From assembly GCA_027625915.1 (NCBI GenBank), contig JANTQA010000033.1, forward strand, positions 3,782,001 through 3,846,000: a stretch of DNA of 64,000 nucleotides. The letters are read 5' to 3'. Below the pieces are notes generated by a model. It was given only the letters and a program-made list of their open reading frames with translations. It made no database searches and had not been told where the DNA came from. This DNA comes from Anaeramoeba flamelloides (lineage: Eukaryota > Metamonada > Anaeramoebidae). A program made the translations under genes and the position numbers. Numbering within the stretch: the first letter of the stretch is position 1; each line of letters opens with the position of its first letter. Shown piece after piece: positions 39,882 to 51,300 of this stretch.

Positions 39882-42800
39882 ATGAAATTACAATTCTATT
39901 TAGCTCTTTTATTTTTGGTCTTGTTTTCACAAATTGAAAACACAAAACCTGGCAATGGTGATTTGTTGTGTAGGTGGAAGGATAATGGATATACATATGA
40001 TTTTAGTCCTTTGAAAAATACAACAGGAAATTATCTTTTTAAAAAAGATGATATCAAAATGCTTTATGTCTTTAATGTATGTGAGGCAACAGTTGATGAA
40101 CCAAATAGTATTTGTAAATGTTGTAGTCCAAGTAAAGAATATACTGCTTTTAGTTACAATACAACGACAATGAGCTGCAAGGAATGGGGTGAATGGAAGA
40201 ATGGATACACCTATAAATATATTGATCCCAACAACGATTTTGTTGGTGTAACTATCTCAAACCCAAAGTCACAAACATCATCAAGTTATTCGGTTGCTAT
40301 TAATTTATTTTGTAACGAAGAAGAGGTAATAGGAGATTTTTATTTTTTTTTCTTCTTTTTTTTTTTTTCTTTTTCCTCATTTGAAAAAATTTTTGAACAA
40401 AAAAAATTATTAAAATTTCTTTGTTTTTTTTTAACTTTTTTTTTTTTATTTCCTTTACCTTAGACATTCAATGTGTTTTCAGTTTACGAGTACGACACAA
40501 TTCCACCACATATGCAAATTAATGCTGCTTCTTATACTGGTAAAAAAATTTTTTTTCTTCTTTTTTTTTTTTGTCTAAATTTCTTTATTTGAGCTGATCA
40601 ATTCCAAATGACAATCGAAAACGAAAGGAATCCAAGAAACAATTTTTGTGTTTTAGTACAAAGATCGATTTTTAATTTCAAAACATATAATTTGTTTTGT
40701 TTTGATCGTGGTAATTGTCTCCTTGATTAAAACGATAGAAAATTTCAAAATTAAATTTTTTGTTAATTATTGAATTGTTTATGGACACCAGCAACCAAAT
40801 AAAAAATATTCTTGTAAATTTAATAGCAAATCAAGAAAAAAATTTTACCACACCTTGAAATTGAAAAAAAAAGTAAAAGTATAATAACTATAATACCTGG
40901 ACTTACTTTTAAAAGCTATTTTCAGAAATGAATTATTGTTTTTAAAAAGTTTGATCCATTTTTCTATTCATCTCTAAAAAGTTCAAAATGCAACATTTTT
41001 AAAATTATTTAAAAAAAAATTATTTTGATTGAAAGAAGAAAAGGAATCTTATTATCTATGAAAGAAATGTATAAAGAAATATCCTGGAAAAATAAAAAAC
41101 CCAAAGTTTTTAAAATAAAGCAGTCTAAAAAATCTACTTTATTTCAAGAAAACAACTTCAATAATTATTTAAAACTTGAAAATAATTTAATTTCTTTATC
41201 TAAAGACAGAATGTTAGAATCGATTTTTTCAATTTGTTGAATAAAAAATAAAAGAAAAACAACAAAATTTTCAAATTAAAAATTCTCCCCAAAGTACATT
41301 ATTAATACCTTTTTAAAATTCTGTAAAATTCAACTTTTAACCAAAAAGAAATACCTTTGAATTTGATTATTTTTAATCAAAATTTAATAACCCAATCTTG
41401 ATTATTTCAATATATTGGTAATAATTCAAAGATCAAAGGTATCAAATAGACTTTATAATATTTCTCACTTTTTCTCAGATTTTAAAACAAAGAAAACTAA
41501 TTTAAATTAATAATTTTAATAATTAAAATCAAATAATAGGATATTATCAAATACCTGATTTTAATACAAAAAGTTCCTTGTTTATACTCTTGAAATTTGA
41601 AAAAGTATATTGACAAGTCTTTTAAATTTCAAGAAATTGAATAAATATTTCTGAATAAAATAAATGTTCAAATTTTTTAGATCTTCAAGGATCAATATTT
41701 GGATTTATTTTTCTTATAGTTTTAAAATAAGATTAACTTTCAAGTTAATTTGTTCATAGAATCTCTCTGAAATGGCTAAAAGTGAGATTTCTTCAAAATA
41801 AAAATGTTTGGCAAATTTTACTTTTTCTTTTTTAATCCAAAAATTCAAACAAAAGTGGATCAAGATATTTTCTTTGCAATTTAATTTGGAAAAAATGAAT
41901 TATTTTAAAAATGAAAACTAATCTCTCTAAAGTTGATAAATGAGTTTTTTTTATCAAGTATTTCATTGAATCCTTCTGTGGAAATAATCACTCCATTACC
42001 TTTGGAAATAAAAAAAAATAAATAAGAGTTACTAATCCCTTATGTGACACAGAAATTATTTGTTTCATAATCTTTAATTATTTGGTTTTTCATTCAAAGT
42101 GATTATTAAAAATCAATTTGTTTGTATCAAATAAACATATTAAAACACACATTTATTACCCCCCCCGAATGAAATTGGTAAATTTTCCAACTTCTCAATT
42201 GTTTAGTGATTATTTATTTGCTTTTTTTTTTTTTTATCATTCTATTGATTCTATCTTTAATGTTTTTTGAACAGAAAAGATAATCACAAGAACAAAGAGA
42301 GTTTTTTTCTTTTCATATTATTTTTCTAATTTTTTTTGAATTGTTTTATTACTATTTGTTGCAAAATAAATGGAACAAAATTTTCATTCAGATTTCCGAA
42401 ATAAAGTATTTTATGAATCATCGAACATTGAAAATTTTTAAATTTCTTAAAAACAAGCTTAAATCATTAATTTCACTTTTAGAATTGGGAACTTTTGATA
42501 TATTGTTTTTTTTAATTCTTTGGTTGTGTTTTTTTTTGGAAAGCTGAATGAAAATTTTGATCTTTTTATTCTACAATTAACAGTATTAATCAAATTGAAT
42601 TACATTTTATTTATTTATTTATATTTTAATTTAAATAATCAAAATTTTCATTTTACAGGCCTTTTACTTATTTTTTTGTTTTTGAGTGCTTTTAAGATTA
42701 TTTTATATTTGAATCATATAAAAAAATTATGATCAAAAAAGCTTTTTTATATATGTAAGAAAGATAGCTCTATTGAAGTTTGTTTACCTTTTTCGGTTAC

Positions 42801-45800
42801 CTTTTAAAAACTTTTTTTTCACAATTTTTTTAAAATAGATATATTGATTGTATGATCCATTGTAAAGATAATCACAAGCAATAAGATAATATTTTTAAAA
42901 TTATTTTTATATTATATTATTTGAAACTTTTTATTGTATACAAGAAAAATTTTATTGTTATATCTTTGTCATATTTTTAACTAAAGGAAATCTCAACAAA
43001 TTTATAATTATAGTTTGAAATTCATTTAATTATTTATCTCTGAAAAAAAAAATTATGAAGACAAGTTATTATAATTACAGTAAAAAATTAAAATAAAAAT
43101 CATATTTTTTTTTAAAAACGAAAACATCCATTTTCCAATTTCCTATATTATTTAATATTTTTATTTTTTTTCAATTTTATCAAATAGCTTGTAGAGCTGA
43201 ACCAACCCCAACCCCATCTCCAACCCCTGATCCATATTTCTGCCAAACAATCCAAAGTAACGAATTATACAATCTGGCCCCATCAAAGAAATTATATAAA
43301 TTTACAACACCAGACAATAAATATTGGTTACACCCATGTGATTATGTTGTTCATACTAGTGGATGTGATTGCTGTACTGCAGGTGTCGCAACTGGGTGGA
43401 TTCAAAGAAGCGATGGTTCTTGCCAACAACTTGGACATTTAGACACAAGTACTTGGTTACCCCTTCCAGAAAACGACCCTAGAGAAGGTGTTTCTCTTGA
43501 ATATTATGTTAAAACTTCTCTTGGTCATAAAACAAGATCAATGAAATATGATTTCGTTTGTGATCCAGCTACCGATGGTGACATTACAGAAATTAACGAA
43601 TTAAATTTAATTCCACCTAGAACTGAAATTACTTTAGCTTCAAAATATGGTATGATCATGAAATATTTGATTTTATTTTTTTACTTTTACGGATTAATAT
43701 TTTATTTATATTGGAATATTTTTATCAATATTTTAGTAACATTAGGGTATTTTGATATAGATGTTTTAAAAGAGTGAGAACGAAAAGTTCTAAAAAAGTG
43801 TGACTCAAAATACGTAAAAGAGAGGGTTCAAATAGTTTGAAAAACACTATTTTAAAATTATGAATAACACTTTTTCAAAACAGCTCTAAATTTTTTATTT
43901 GTTATTTACTAAAAATTAAATTATGTAAATAAATGCTCTATCTTTTTTTGATTTTCAAAGATTAAAACGGAATACATTAATATTATCTTCTTTTTTTTTT
44001 GAAATAAAAAAAAAAAATTCAATTATAGATAGCAATTATTATTAAAAATATCAATTTATGAACAAATAAGAAATTGAAAATAACAGAATCTATCAAATAT
44101 TCCCGAAAATACCCGAAAATCGAAAATACCCGAAATTTATTTAACCACGAAAAAAACACTTTTTGAACAACTTCTAAAGAAATTCTAGTGTCAATATACT
44201 CAGTTTAAAAGTAAATTTGGAATTTTATTTTCGAAAAAATTTTTTTTTTCTGAAAATATCAAAATTCAAAAAATTTAAATTTTAGTGAATAGTATTCAAC
44301 CCATTTTGTGTGAAAGGGATTGATATCTTAGATGACTGTAATATTTTTGATCATTTCGAAATTGTATTAACTAAATGAGAGAAAATGTATCTGTATTGAA
44401 AATTTCTAATTGTGTATCATTACCAATAATTTTGAAATCTTAAATACAATCCAAAAATAACCGAGTAATATCTAATCGTACAATACATACCCATACCCTA
44501 CACAAGGTGAACCAAGTCAAACTTTATTTAACTTGCCATTCCATAAAAGGGACCGGTTTACCAAAACATACAAACACGCACCATACCAAACCTAACACAA
44601 CCCATACCAATCCCCTGACACACATATACACTTACCCTAATAAGTACCAACAATTACTCAAATATACTCAAAAGGTACCAAAAACTCTTTAGAGGGAATT
44701 AAAGTAGAAAATTCAAAAAATATATTTTGTCTGAAAACAAAATTGTTATTATACCCTCAAACTGAGTATATTGGCACTAGAGTTCATTCTAAGTTGTCCA
44801 TAACGTTTTTTTATGTGGGTTAAAAAATTTTTGGGTATTTTTGGGAATATTTCAAACATCAAAAATAACATATTGTAATTGTGAAAACTTAAGTAACCTC
44901 AATTATTAAAAAAAAATTTTATAAACATTCAACAGAGTTGTATTTTGAAAAGCTCAAAATGATATAAAACAATAAATACAACTGTTTTAAAAAACTCGAA
45001 GACTAAAAGCTTTAAAAAGTGCTACTCAAACGGCTTAACGAATGAATTCAAACAATTTTATCAATTCTTTTTTAAAAATTTTTATTCACCACTTTTTTCA
45101 AATAGTTGTGATAAATTTTGAAACAGAAAATTAAAACAACAAGACCAAAACTCCAAAATGGAAGATAACTAAATTTAGATTTATTTTCTGAAAAAAGAAC
45201 CATACAAATTTCTTTCGTAAAGAGTTATTACTTAAATCAAATGTGACAAATAACATTTACTATTTGTTGCAAAATAAATGAAATAAAATTTTTATTCAGC
45301 TTTCCATAATCAGAGTTTTTAAAAGAGTACCTTTTCAAATTTTTTAATTCTTAATAACAGCTTAAATTATTAATTTCTGTCTTTATAATTGGGATCTTTG
45401 ATGAGTGATTTATTGTAATTCTTAGGATTGTGATTTTTTTTGAAAAGCTGAATGAAAATTTTGATCTTTTTATTTTGCAATTAATAGTAATATGAATTAT
45501 TTCAAATCCACTTTTCCAAATGTTTTTTTTTCTTTTTTATGGAAATAATAATGACTTTTTTTTGTTTTTATTTTTTGTTTGACTTTAAAAACCTTACTAC
45601 TAAAAAGCCCTTGAAAAACCTACCCAATAACACAGTTCTTCCATTCTTTTTTTATTTCACTGTGTATTTAGTAAATATTTACGTATTAATTAATGAAAAT
45701 GATTATTTTGATCAGAAATAAATACTGCTCATAATGAGAACTCTGTAGTTTGATGTACTTTGAAAAAAGAACAAAAAATAAAAACAAAAAAAAACATTAT

Positions 45801-48339
45801 TTTTTCGATAAAAAAAAATTTTTTTTAATTCTTCAATATCAGATACTAATCACTTTAAATAATACAAATAGTTGCGATTTTAGTTGTATATTTCGAATTC
45901 ATTAAATGTCACCATACTTAATTAAGAATTAATTAAGATCAAAATATATTGCATAATATTTTTTTTGGTAATCTCATCAAAAATTGAACAAATATACAAA
46001 AAAATCACATTTTACATTCTAATTCAAAAATTTTTCATTTTATCTCCAAGTACATTAAACAAGATCCAATTTAATGAGACAATTTTATATTTTCAAATTA
46101 ATTAATGTTTTTTTTTTTCTTTTTTCAAATATTTGTAGCGAAAAAATATTTTGCAAAGATGAAGTAAAAAAAATTTCATTTATTAATTGGAAAATGACTG
46201 TATTTATAACCAATCAATGTTTTAAAAAATTTAATCATTATTTTTTCCTCAAAACCAATTCTTACATTAATTTAATTAAATCTTCAATTAATTTCTCAAT
46301 ATAATTTCTTCAATAATTATTAATTATTTTGTTAGGAAGAGAAATTTCAGTTTCTTGTATTTTCAAGAGATTATTTTCAAAATCACTATTTATTTCTTAA
46401 AAAAAAAATGACAAAATTTAAATTAAAACTCGTCTAAAATCAAGATCTCCTATTATCAAAAAAAAAATAAACAATTACAAAAAGCAGATCAAAATAAACT
46501 AAATTCCAAAAATTTGGACACATTTTAAACAGTTGAAAGAATATCAGTACTAAACTTTACATTCAATTTGGAAATAATTTTGATTTTTTGTCTTTTTTGT
46601 TTTGTTTTCATTTCCTTTTTTTCAGTTACGTCATCTTTTTTAAGTTAGATTGTAAATTTTTTTTCAATGGTTGATTGAAGGTTAGTGTTGAGTTTGTTAA
46701 ATAGAAAAATCACATACATTTGGTCGATGATATCTTATCATTTGGACTGATTAACAATAGTTGGTGAAATTTCAACAAATTTACCAATACAATTTTTTTT
46801 TAGAAAACTAAATTAAGATTCAAATACTTCTGATGACTGTATCTGTAAGCTATTTCCAATAAGGTGGGTCAAATTTATTTTAAAATATATTTATTAAACT
46901 CAATCTTCAAAAAAGTATTTAAACATCTAAAATCATTAACTACCATTTATCGATTCTTGGTAATAATTCAATTTGTTTCTTAGTATTGTATCACATTATT
47001 ATATATGATTAATTTTCCTGATCTCGATTTTATCTGATATTTTTTAAGTGTTAAAATTGTGTGTTTATTATTTTCTTTTTGATTGAAAAAACCATCGTTT
47101 TCATAACTTGTTTAATCCCAACAAAATTTTAAATAGAATTGAAAACATATAACTGCATTTTATTTTTTAAAAAATCATTTGTACCCTTTCAATATTTCCA
47201 GTTTTTTATTTAAATTGGTCGTACATTGTTTTCACTAAAAAAAGTGCTATTTTTTTTTTCATTTTTTGGAAATATTTCATTCTACATATTTTAAAATAAA
47301 TAACTTAGCCATTTATTTAATTGATATTAATATTAAACTTAATTTGGTATTGTCAATTAATGAATACTCCCACTAAAAAAGATGATTTTTGATGAAATGT
47401 AAAAAAAAATTCCCCACTTTTTTCGAAATACCTTATCTAGATACTCTTTGAATTGGGAAGTTTCAAATTTAGTCACTTCAAAATTCTCTCTTTAACAGAT
47501 TAGATGAGGTTTCATTAAATCCTTAACAATAAATCCAATACAATTTTTATATTCAGCTTGTTTCGTCATTTTGGACACACCGATTTTTATTTGTTCATTT
47601 TCTATTTTTTTATTTTATTTGGATAAAAATTATTGCTTATAAAAAAATTGATAATGGGCAACTTCAATGTGGTTTCATATTATATTTGAAAAAATACAAT
47701 ACAATGAAATTTTTTTTTTTTGATTTTGGGTGTGTCCAAATTTTTGGAATGGGGTTTAGTATATTAATTTTAATAATAGTAATTCAACAAATTTTTGAAA
47801 AAATTTAAATGATAAATTTAGTTTGAATGAATTAGAATATTTGTTTTCTTTTTATTGATTGTTTGGTTAGTAAGAAAAATTAATTATTATTTTTTTTTTT
47901 TATTAATATCTTTTTGTATATTTATTTAAATTTATGATTTTTTAATTGGTGAAATTTTCAAATATTTTCCTATTCTTAATCAATTATATTATCATTTACT
48001 TTTCAAAAAATACTTTTTTAATAATATCAAATTTTAATTGTTTTTTATTAAATTTGATTATTTTTTTTATTTTTAAAATTTGTTCTGTTTTTCCATTTAA
48101 AAATTTATTTTATAAAAAAAAATAAAATAGCTTGTCCACAAGATCCATTAAATCCAACAATTTACCCATCACCAACAGTAAAATCATCACCAACAAGTTC
48201 ACCAAGCTCTAATACTGGTGGATTAAGTGGAGGATTAGTGTTTTTAGTTGTATTATTAGTTGGCATTGCTTGTTTCATTTGCGGTTTCTTTGTTCATCGA
48301 TATCGTACAAGTAGATCAAATATGTATGAAAATCTCTAA
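39882..48339 (+). CDS. Type I membrane protein with two MRH (M6P-receptor-like) domains (4 exons)
   Basis: Exons 39882-40325, 40464-40539, 43188-43649 and 48131-48339 give 396 aa, with intron phases 0, 1, 1. Residues 1-18 are a signal peptide. Domain 1 (about 30-175) has YDFSPL, GNYLF, FNVCEA, a CKCC motif and GVTI. Domain 2 (about 192-328) has YNLAPS, a CDCC motif, GVSLEYY and an RSMKYDFVC end. Pro/Ser/Thr-rich linkers follow each domain. A transmembrane helix lies at about 361-381, then a 15-residue tail ending YENL, a YxxPhi-type sorting signal at the very C-terminus. This layout resembles sorting receptors of the Golgi-endosome route (M6P receptors, Atg27). Domain 2 keeps an arginine at the usual position before the final strand; domain 1 does not obviously. 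Ligand unknown. The start M39882 is the one immediately before the signal peptide. Confidence 0.8.
40540..43187 (+). other. Intron 2 of the MRH gene (2.6 kb)
   Basis: Begins GTAAAA and ends AAATAG, phase 1. It contains family D copy 2 (42350-42585). The open stretch at 41025-41240 (71 codons, K-rich) has no recognised motif and is probably chance. Confidence 0.75.
42350..42585. mobile_element. MITE family D, copy 2
   Basis: 236 bp, from TACTATTTGTTGCAAAATAA to CTACAATTAACAGTA. The string AAAATTTTCATTCAG and its inverse CTGAATGAAAATTTT are in the arms. Intronic. Confidence 0.85.
44094..44853. mobile_element. Inverted-repeat element with about 110-nt arms and a C-rich core
   Basis: Left arm 44094-44206 (CAAATATTCCCGAAAATACC to CAATATACTCAGTTT) and right arm 44759-44853 are inverse and imperfect. 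Between them, about 44470-44690 is unusually rich in C on the plus strand, with degenerate CCATACC / CCTAACAC units. A 61-codon open stretch in the core is made of T/H/N-rich repeats and is not credible as a gene. Confidence 0.7.
45258..45489. mobile_element. MITE family D, copy 3
   Basis: 232 bp with the same TACTATTTGTTGCAAAATAA start and TTTGCAATTAATAGTA end as the other copies. Intronic. Confidence 0.85.
46798..47534. mobile_element. Insertion of unknown type with 14-bp target duplication
   Basis: About 150 bp of non-E sequence (46798-46845 and 47436-47534) lies between the two CCAATACAATTTTT repeats. A 14-bp duplication with no terminal inverted repeats suggests target-primed insertion of a short retroposed piece. 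The sequence matches nothing else I recognise in the window. Confidence 0.5.
46846..47435 (+). mobile_element. MITE family E, copy 2
   Basis: 590 bp. Left end TAAGCTATTTCCAATAAGGT is the inverse of right end ACTTTTTTCGAAATACCTTA. Co-linear with 63343-63930 over its whole length. Bounded by TA. Confidence 0.9.
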
Positions 48340-51300
48340 AGGTTTTTTACTATGAATTATAATACATATCACAGTTCAAATTTTATATTTATCTCTCTAA
48401 AACAACTTTTATATTTTTTTTTTTTTTTTAAAATTGATTTTTCCCATCTCATTTAAAAACTTTTTTTCTTAGTGTTATGCCTTTTTTTTTCTATTTGTTT
48501 TTTCTTTGAAATCCAAAATCAGAAATAAAATAAACTAAAATTTTCTAATCATTATTCATTAATTTTTTTTTATTTCAATAAAAACTAATTTTTTTTTCAA
48601 TTTAATCTTGTTCCTCGAAGAATGGAGATAAAAAGAAACAAATTCAATTATTTCCTCTTGATAAATATATTCCTCAATTAGCTTTGAAGGCCTTAGATTA
48701 TTCATTATTAAACTAAATAAAACATTTGTAGTGTATTAATGAAGTATGTCCATTTGAGTAAAAAAGTTACAAAAATCCTAAATTTAAACTCAAATTATAA
48801 TTACTCAACATTTATTTCTTTTTGTATATATATAAACATTGATAATTCATGAATAACCAAAATTTATTTTATTTATTCCATCTTTAATATTAAATCAATC
48901 ACATAAAAAAATTTAAAAAAATATAAAAAAATACGTACACCATAAGTTTGGAATGAAGATCCTAATTTTGTGATACAGAGTTTATTGAAAATTTGAAATA
49001 ATATCTTTTAGTCTAAAAATAAAAATTCAATAAATTGAATAATGAAAAATATATATTTTAATTTATTCTCATTGATAATAATGTAACTCTATTAAACAAA
49101 TTAATTAATTATTTATTTGAAATTCAAATTTGTTGTATTATTAATATTTTGTTGAAAAAAGTACAGAATATAACCATTCCTGAAACTATTGAAGTATTTT
49201 ATAAAAAATTACTTTTTATCACACTTTTCAAAAATCATCAACACTCATCATTTAAACTACTTTCGAAAAATAAGGGTCCAGTTTTTCAAATTATACTCAC
49301 TAAACTAATTATATGAGGAACCCTGTAAATAATCATCAATAAACTAGAAGTTGATGGATAATCATCAGAAGATTAAATACTAACAAGGTGTCTTCTTTAA
49401 AAATTTTTATACGTTGAACAAAATCTATTTCATTTTTTGTACAAAAATTTGGCTAAAAAAATCATCCAAAATTTTACAACATCTGGATATTATCGAATTT
49501 TTTTTCGGTTGTAAGAGTAATTTGATTGAGAATTAAATTGAAATTTTTCATCATGTAAAAATATTAAATGTAAATCAGTGAAGAAAAATTGACATCTGAA
49601 ACTATTTGATTGAAGAAACTAACAAACAAAAAAAATCAAATTGTCATCTGATTGTTTGAAAAATTTTTTTATTTTCTTCCAATTTTTCAGTCAAAAGTTT
49701 GGTTAGTAAATTATGAAGTAGAAAATTTTATTTAAATTACATCATTAATCAACTTCCCAACATCATATTGAAATCCAATGATTCTAGAACGAGATCTCGA
49801 AATTTGGGCCCCTATTTTTTGAATTTAGTTTATAAAGTTACTAATAAATCTTTTTGTAAATCAGAAAAATAATAAATAGTTTAAAGAAAAAAATGAAAAT
49901 AATAAAAATTTTTTGAAGTTTTTTTTTTTATAGTTTATTTTCTTAAAATATTCATGATCAAAACAATTTGTGAGAAATTATTTATCACTTTTATATTACT
50001 AAGAAACGTTTTTAATAAATATTTTAAGCTATTATTCTCATGTTTTCTAGGAGTATTGTGGGTTAAGATATTTTAACTATATTAAGGATTTCAATGCACA
50101 AACTAAAAATCCCATACCAAAAGAATTCATCGAATCATCATTATCAATTGTATTCTTAACCAATAATCCGAAAACATTTTTTTGTTAGGTATTAACACTA
50201 GAAAAATTTTATGAATGATTCATCACCCCCAAAAAAATTTTTTACACTTTACAAAGATAACTATTTGAATGAATTATTTAAATTATAGAGAAAGATATAT
50301 TTTAATTTCATTTTATAAAGATTTTTTCTTAAACGTGTTAACAAAAGAATAGAAAACTCTTGAAACGTGTATCAAATTCCCAATTTGGTATTCAAAAAAG
50401 AAACACAATACAAAAAAATTTCATTTGAGTTTATAGTTTGAATTAGAAAAACTTAAAAATAAATAGACAAATGAGGTTTTTTTCTATTACTATCGATATT
50501 TAAAATAGCTTCTGACACAATTATTCATATATATATATTCAATTTATACCCTTAAAATATATTAAAAATGAAAAAATAAAAATATAGTTATAAAAATTTT
50601 ATAAAAAAGAAGGTATAGAGAGTTTATCAATGAGATACCTTTCCTCTTTAATGTTTGAATTTATTACCCATTTCTTAATTGAAACAATAAAATATTTATT
50701 TCATCTTGCTCAAATCTTTGCATATGACTTGATTTTAATAAGTAAAATATCCTTCTCCTGAAAAAAAAAATACAAAAATTAATAATAAATAGAATTCTAT
50801 CAGAATTTTTCATGAACAATAATATTGATAAAACTTTAAAATCAAACCAAATTTCTCTAACATGAAATAATTAGAAAATTGATTTGAAAAAGAGAAACAT
50901 TTACAAAAGAACCTTAAAAAAAGTAAAAGATAATTTTTTGAAAAATAAAACTTATTTTTAATCAACAAACTTTTTTTAATGATGCAAAATCACAACGGTC
51001 GAAATGAATATATATTGGTTAATAATTCTATGGACTAGTTATATTTATTCTCACCAAAAAATATTTTGACTTAATTGATGTTTGAATAAATAAACAAGTA
51101 AGAAATTTTCATAAAAATTAATTTATATTCTTGTAGAATAATTTATAAAACTCAAGCAAACCATGACCAAACTAAGAATCCCAATTTACAAAATAAGATA
51201 TAAACACAAAAAAATTAATTAGAAATACTAGGGTTTGATCACATTTCATAACAAAAATTAAAATTTTCCAAGAAAAAAGATGAAAACATTAATTGGGAAA

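Larger units (their letters stand above)
46495..47758 (+). mobile_element. TIR transposon family H, copy 3, with nested insertions
   Basis: Ends TAAACTAAATTCCAAAAATT and AAATTTTTGGAATGGGGTTTA match copy 2. The interior is interrupted between 46797 and 47535 by a foreign segment flanked by a 14-bp direct repeat (CCAATACAATTTTT at 46784-46797 and 47535-47548). Copies 1 and 2 have this sequence once, so it is a target duplication. Family E copy 2 sits inside the segment. Confidence 0.85.
43650..48130 (+). other. Intron 3 of the MRH gene (4.5 kb), transposon-rich
   Basis: Begins GTATGA and ends AAAATAG, phase 1. It contains the long inverted-repeat element at 44094-44853, family D copy 3 (45258-45489), and family H copy 3 with two further insertions inside it (46495-47758). 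These account for about half of the intron. Confidence 0.8.

Noticed and set aside
44507-44692. 61-codon T/H/N-rich open stretch
   Set aside because: Reading of a degenerate C-rich simple repeat in the core of an inverted-repeat element.
49808-49835. Possible third copy of MITE family L
   Set aside because: Only one end (GCCCCTATTTTTTGAATTTA) is seen; no partner end at the expected 230-bp distance.
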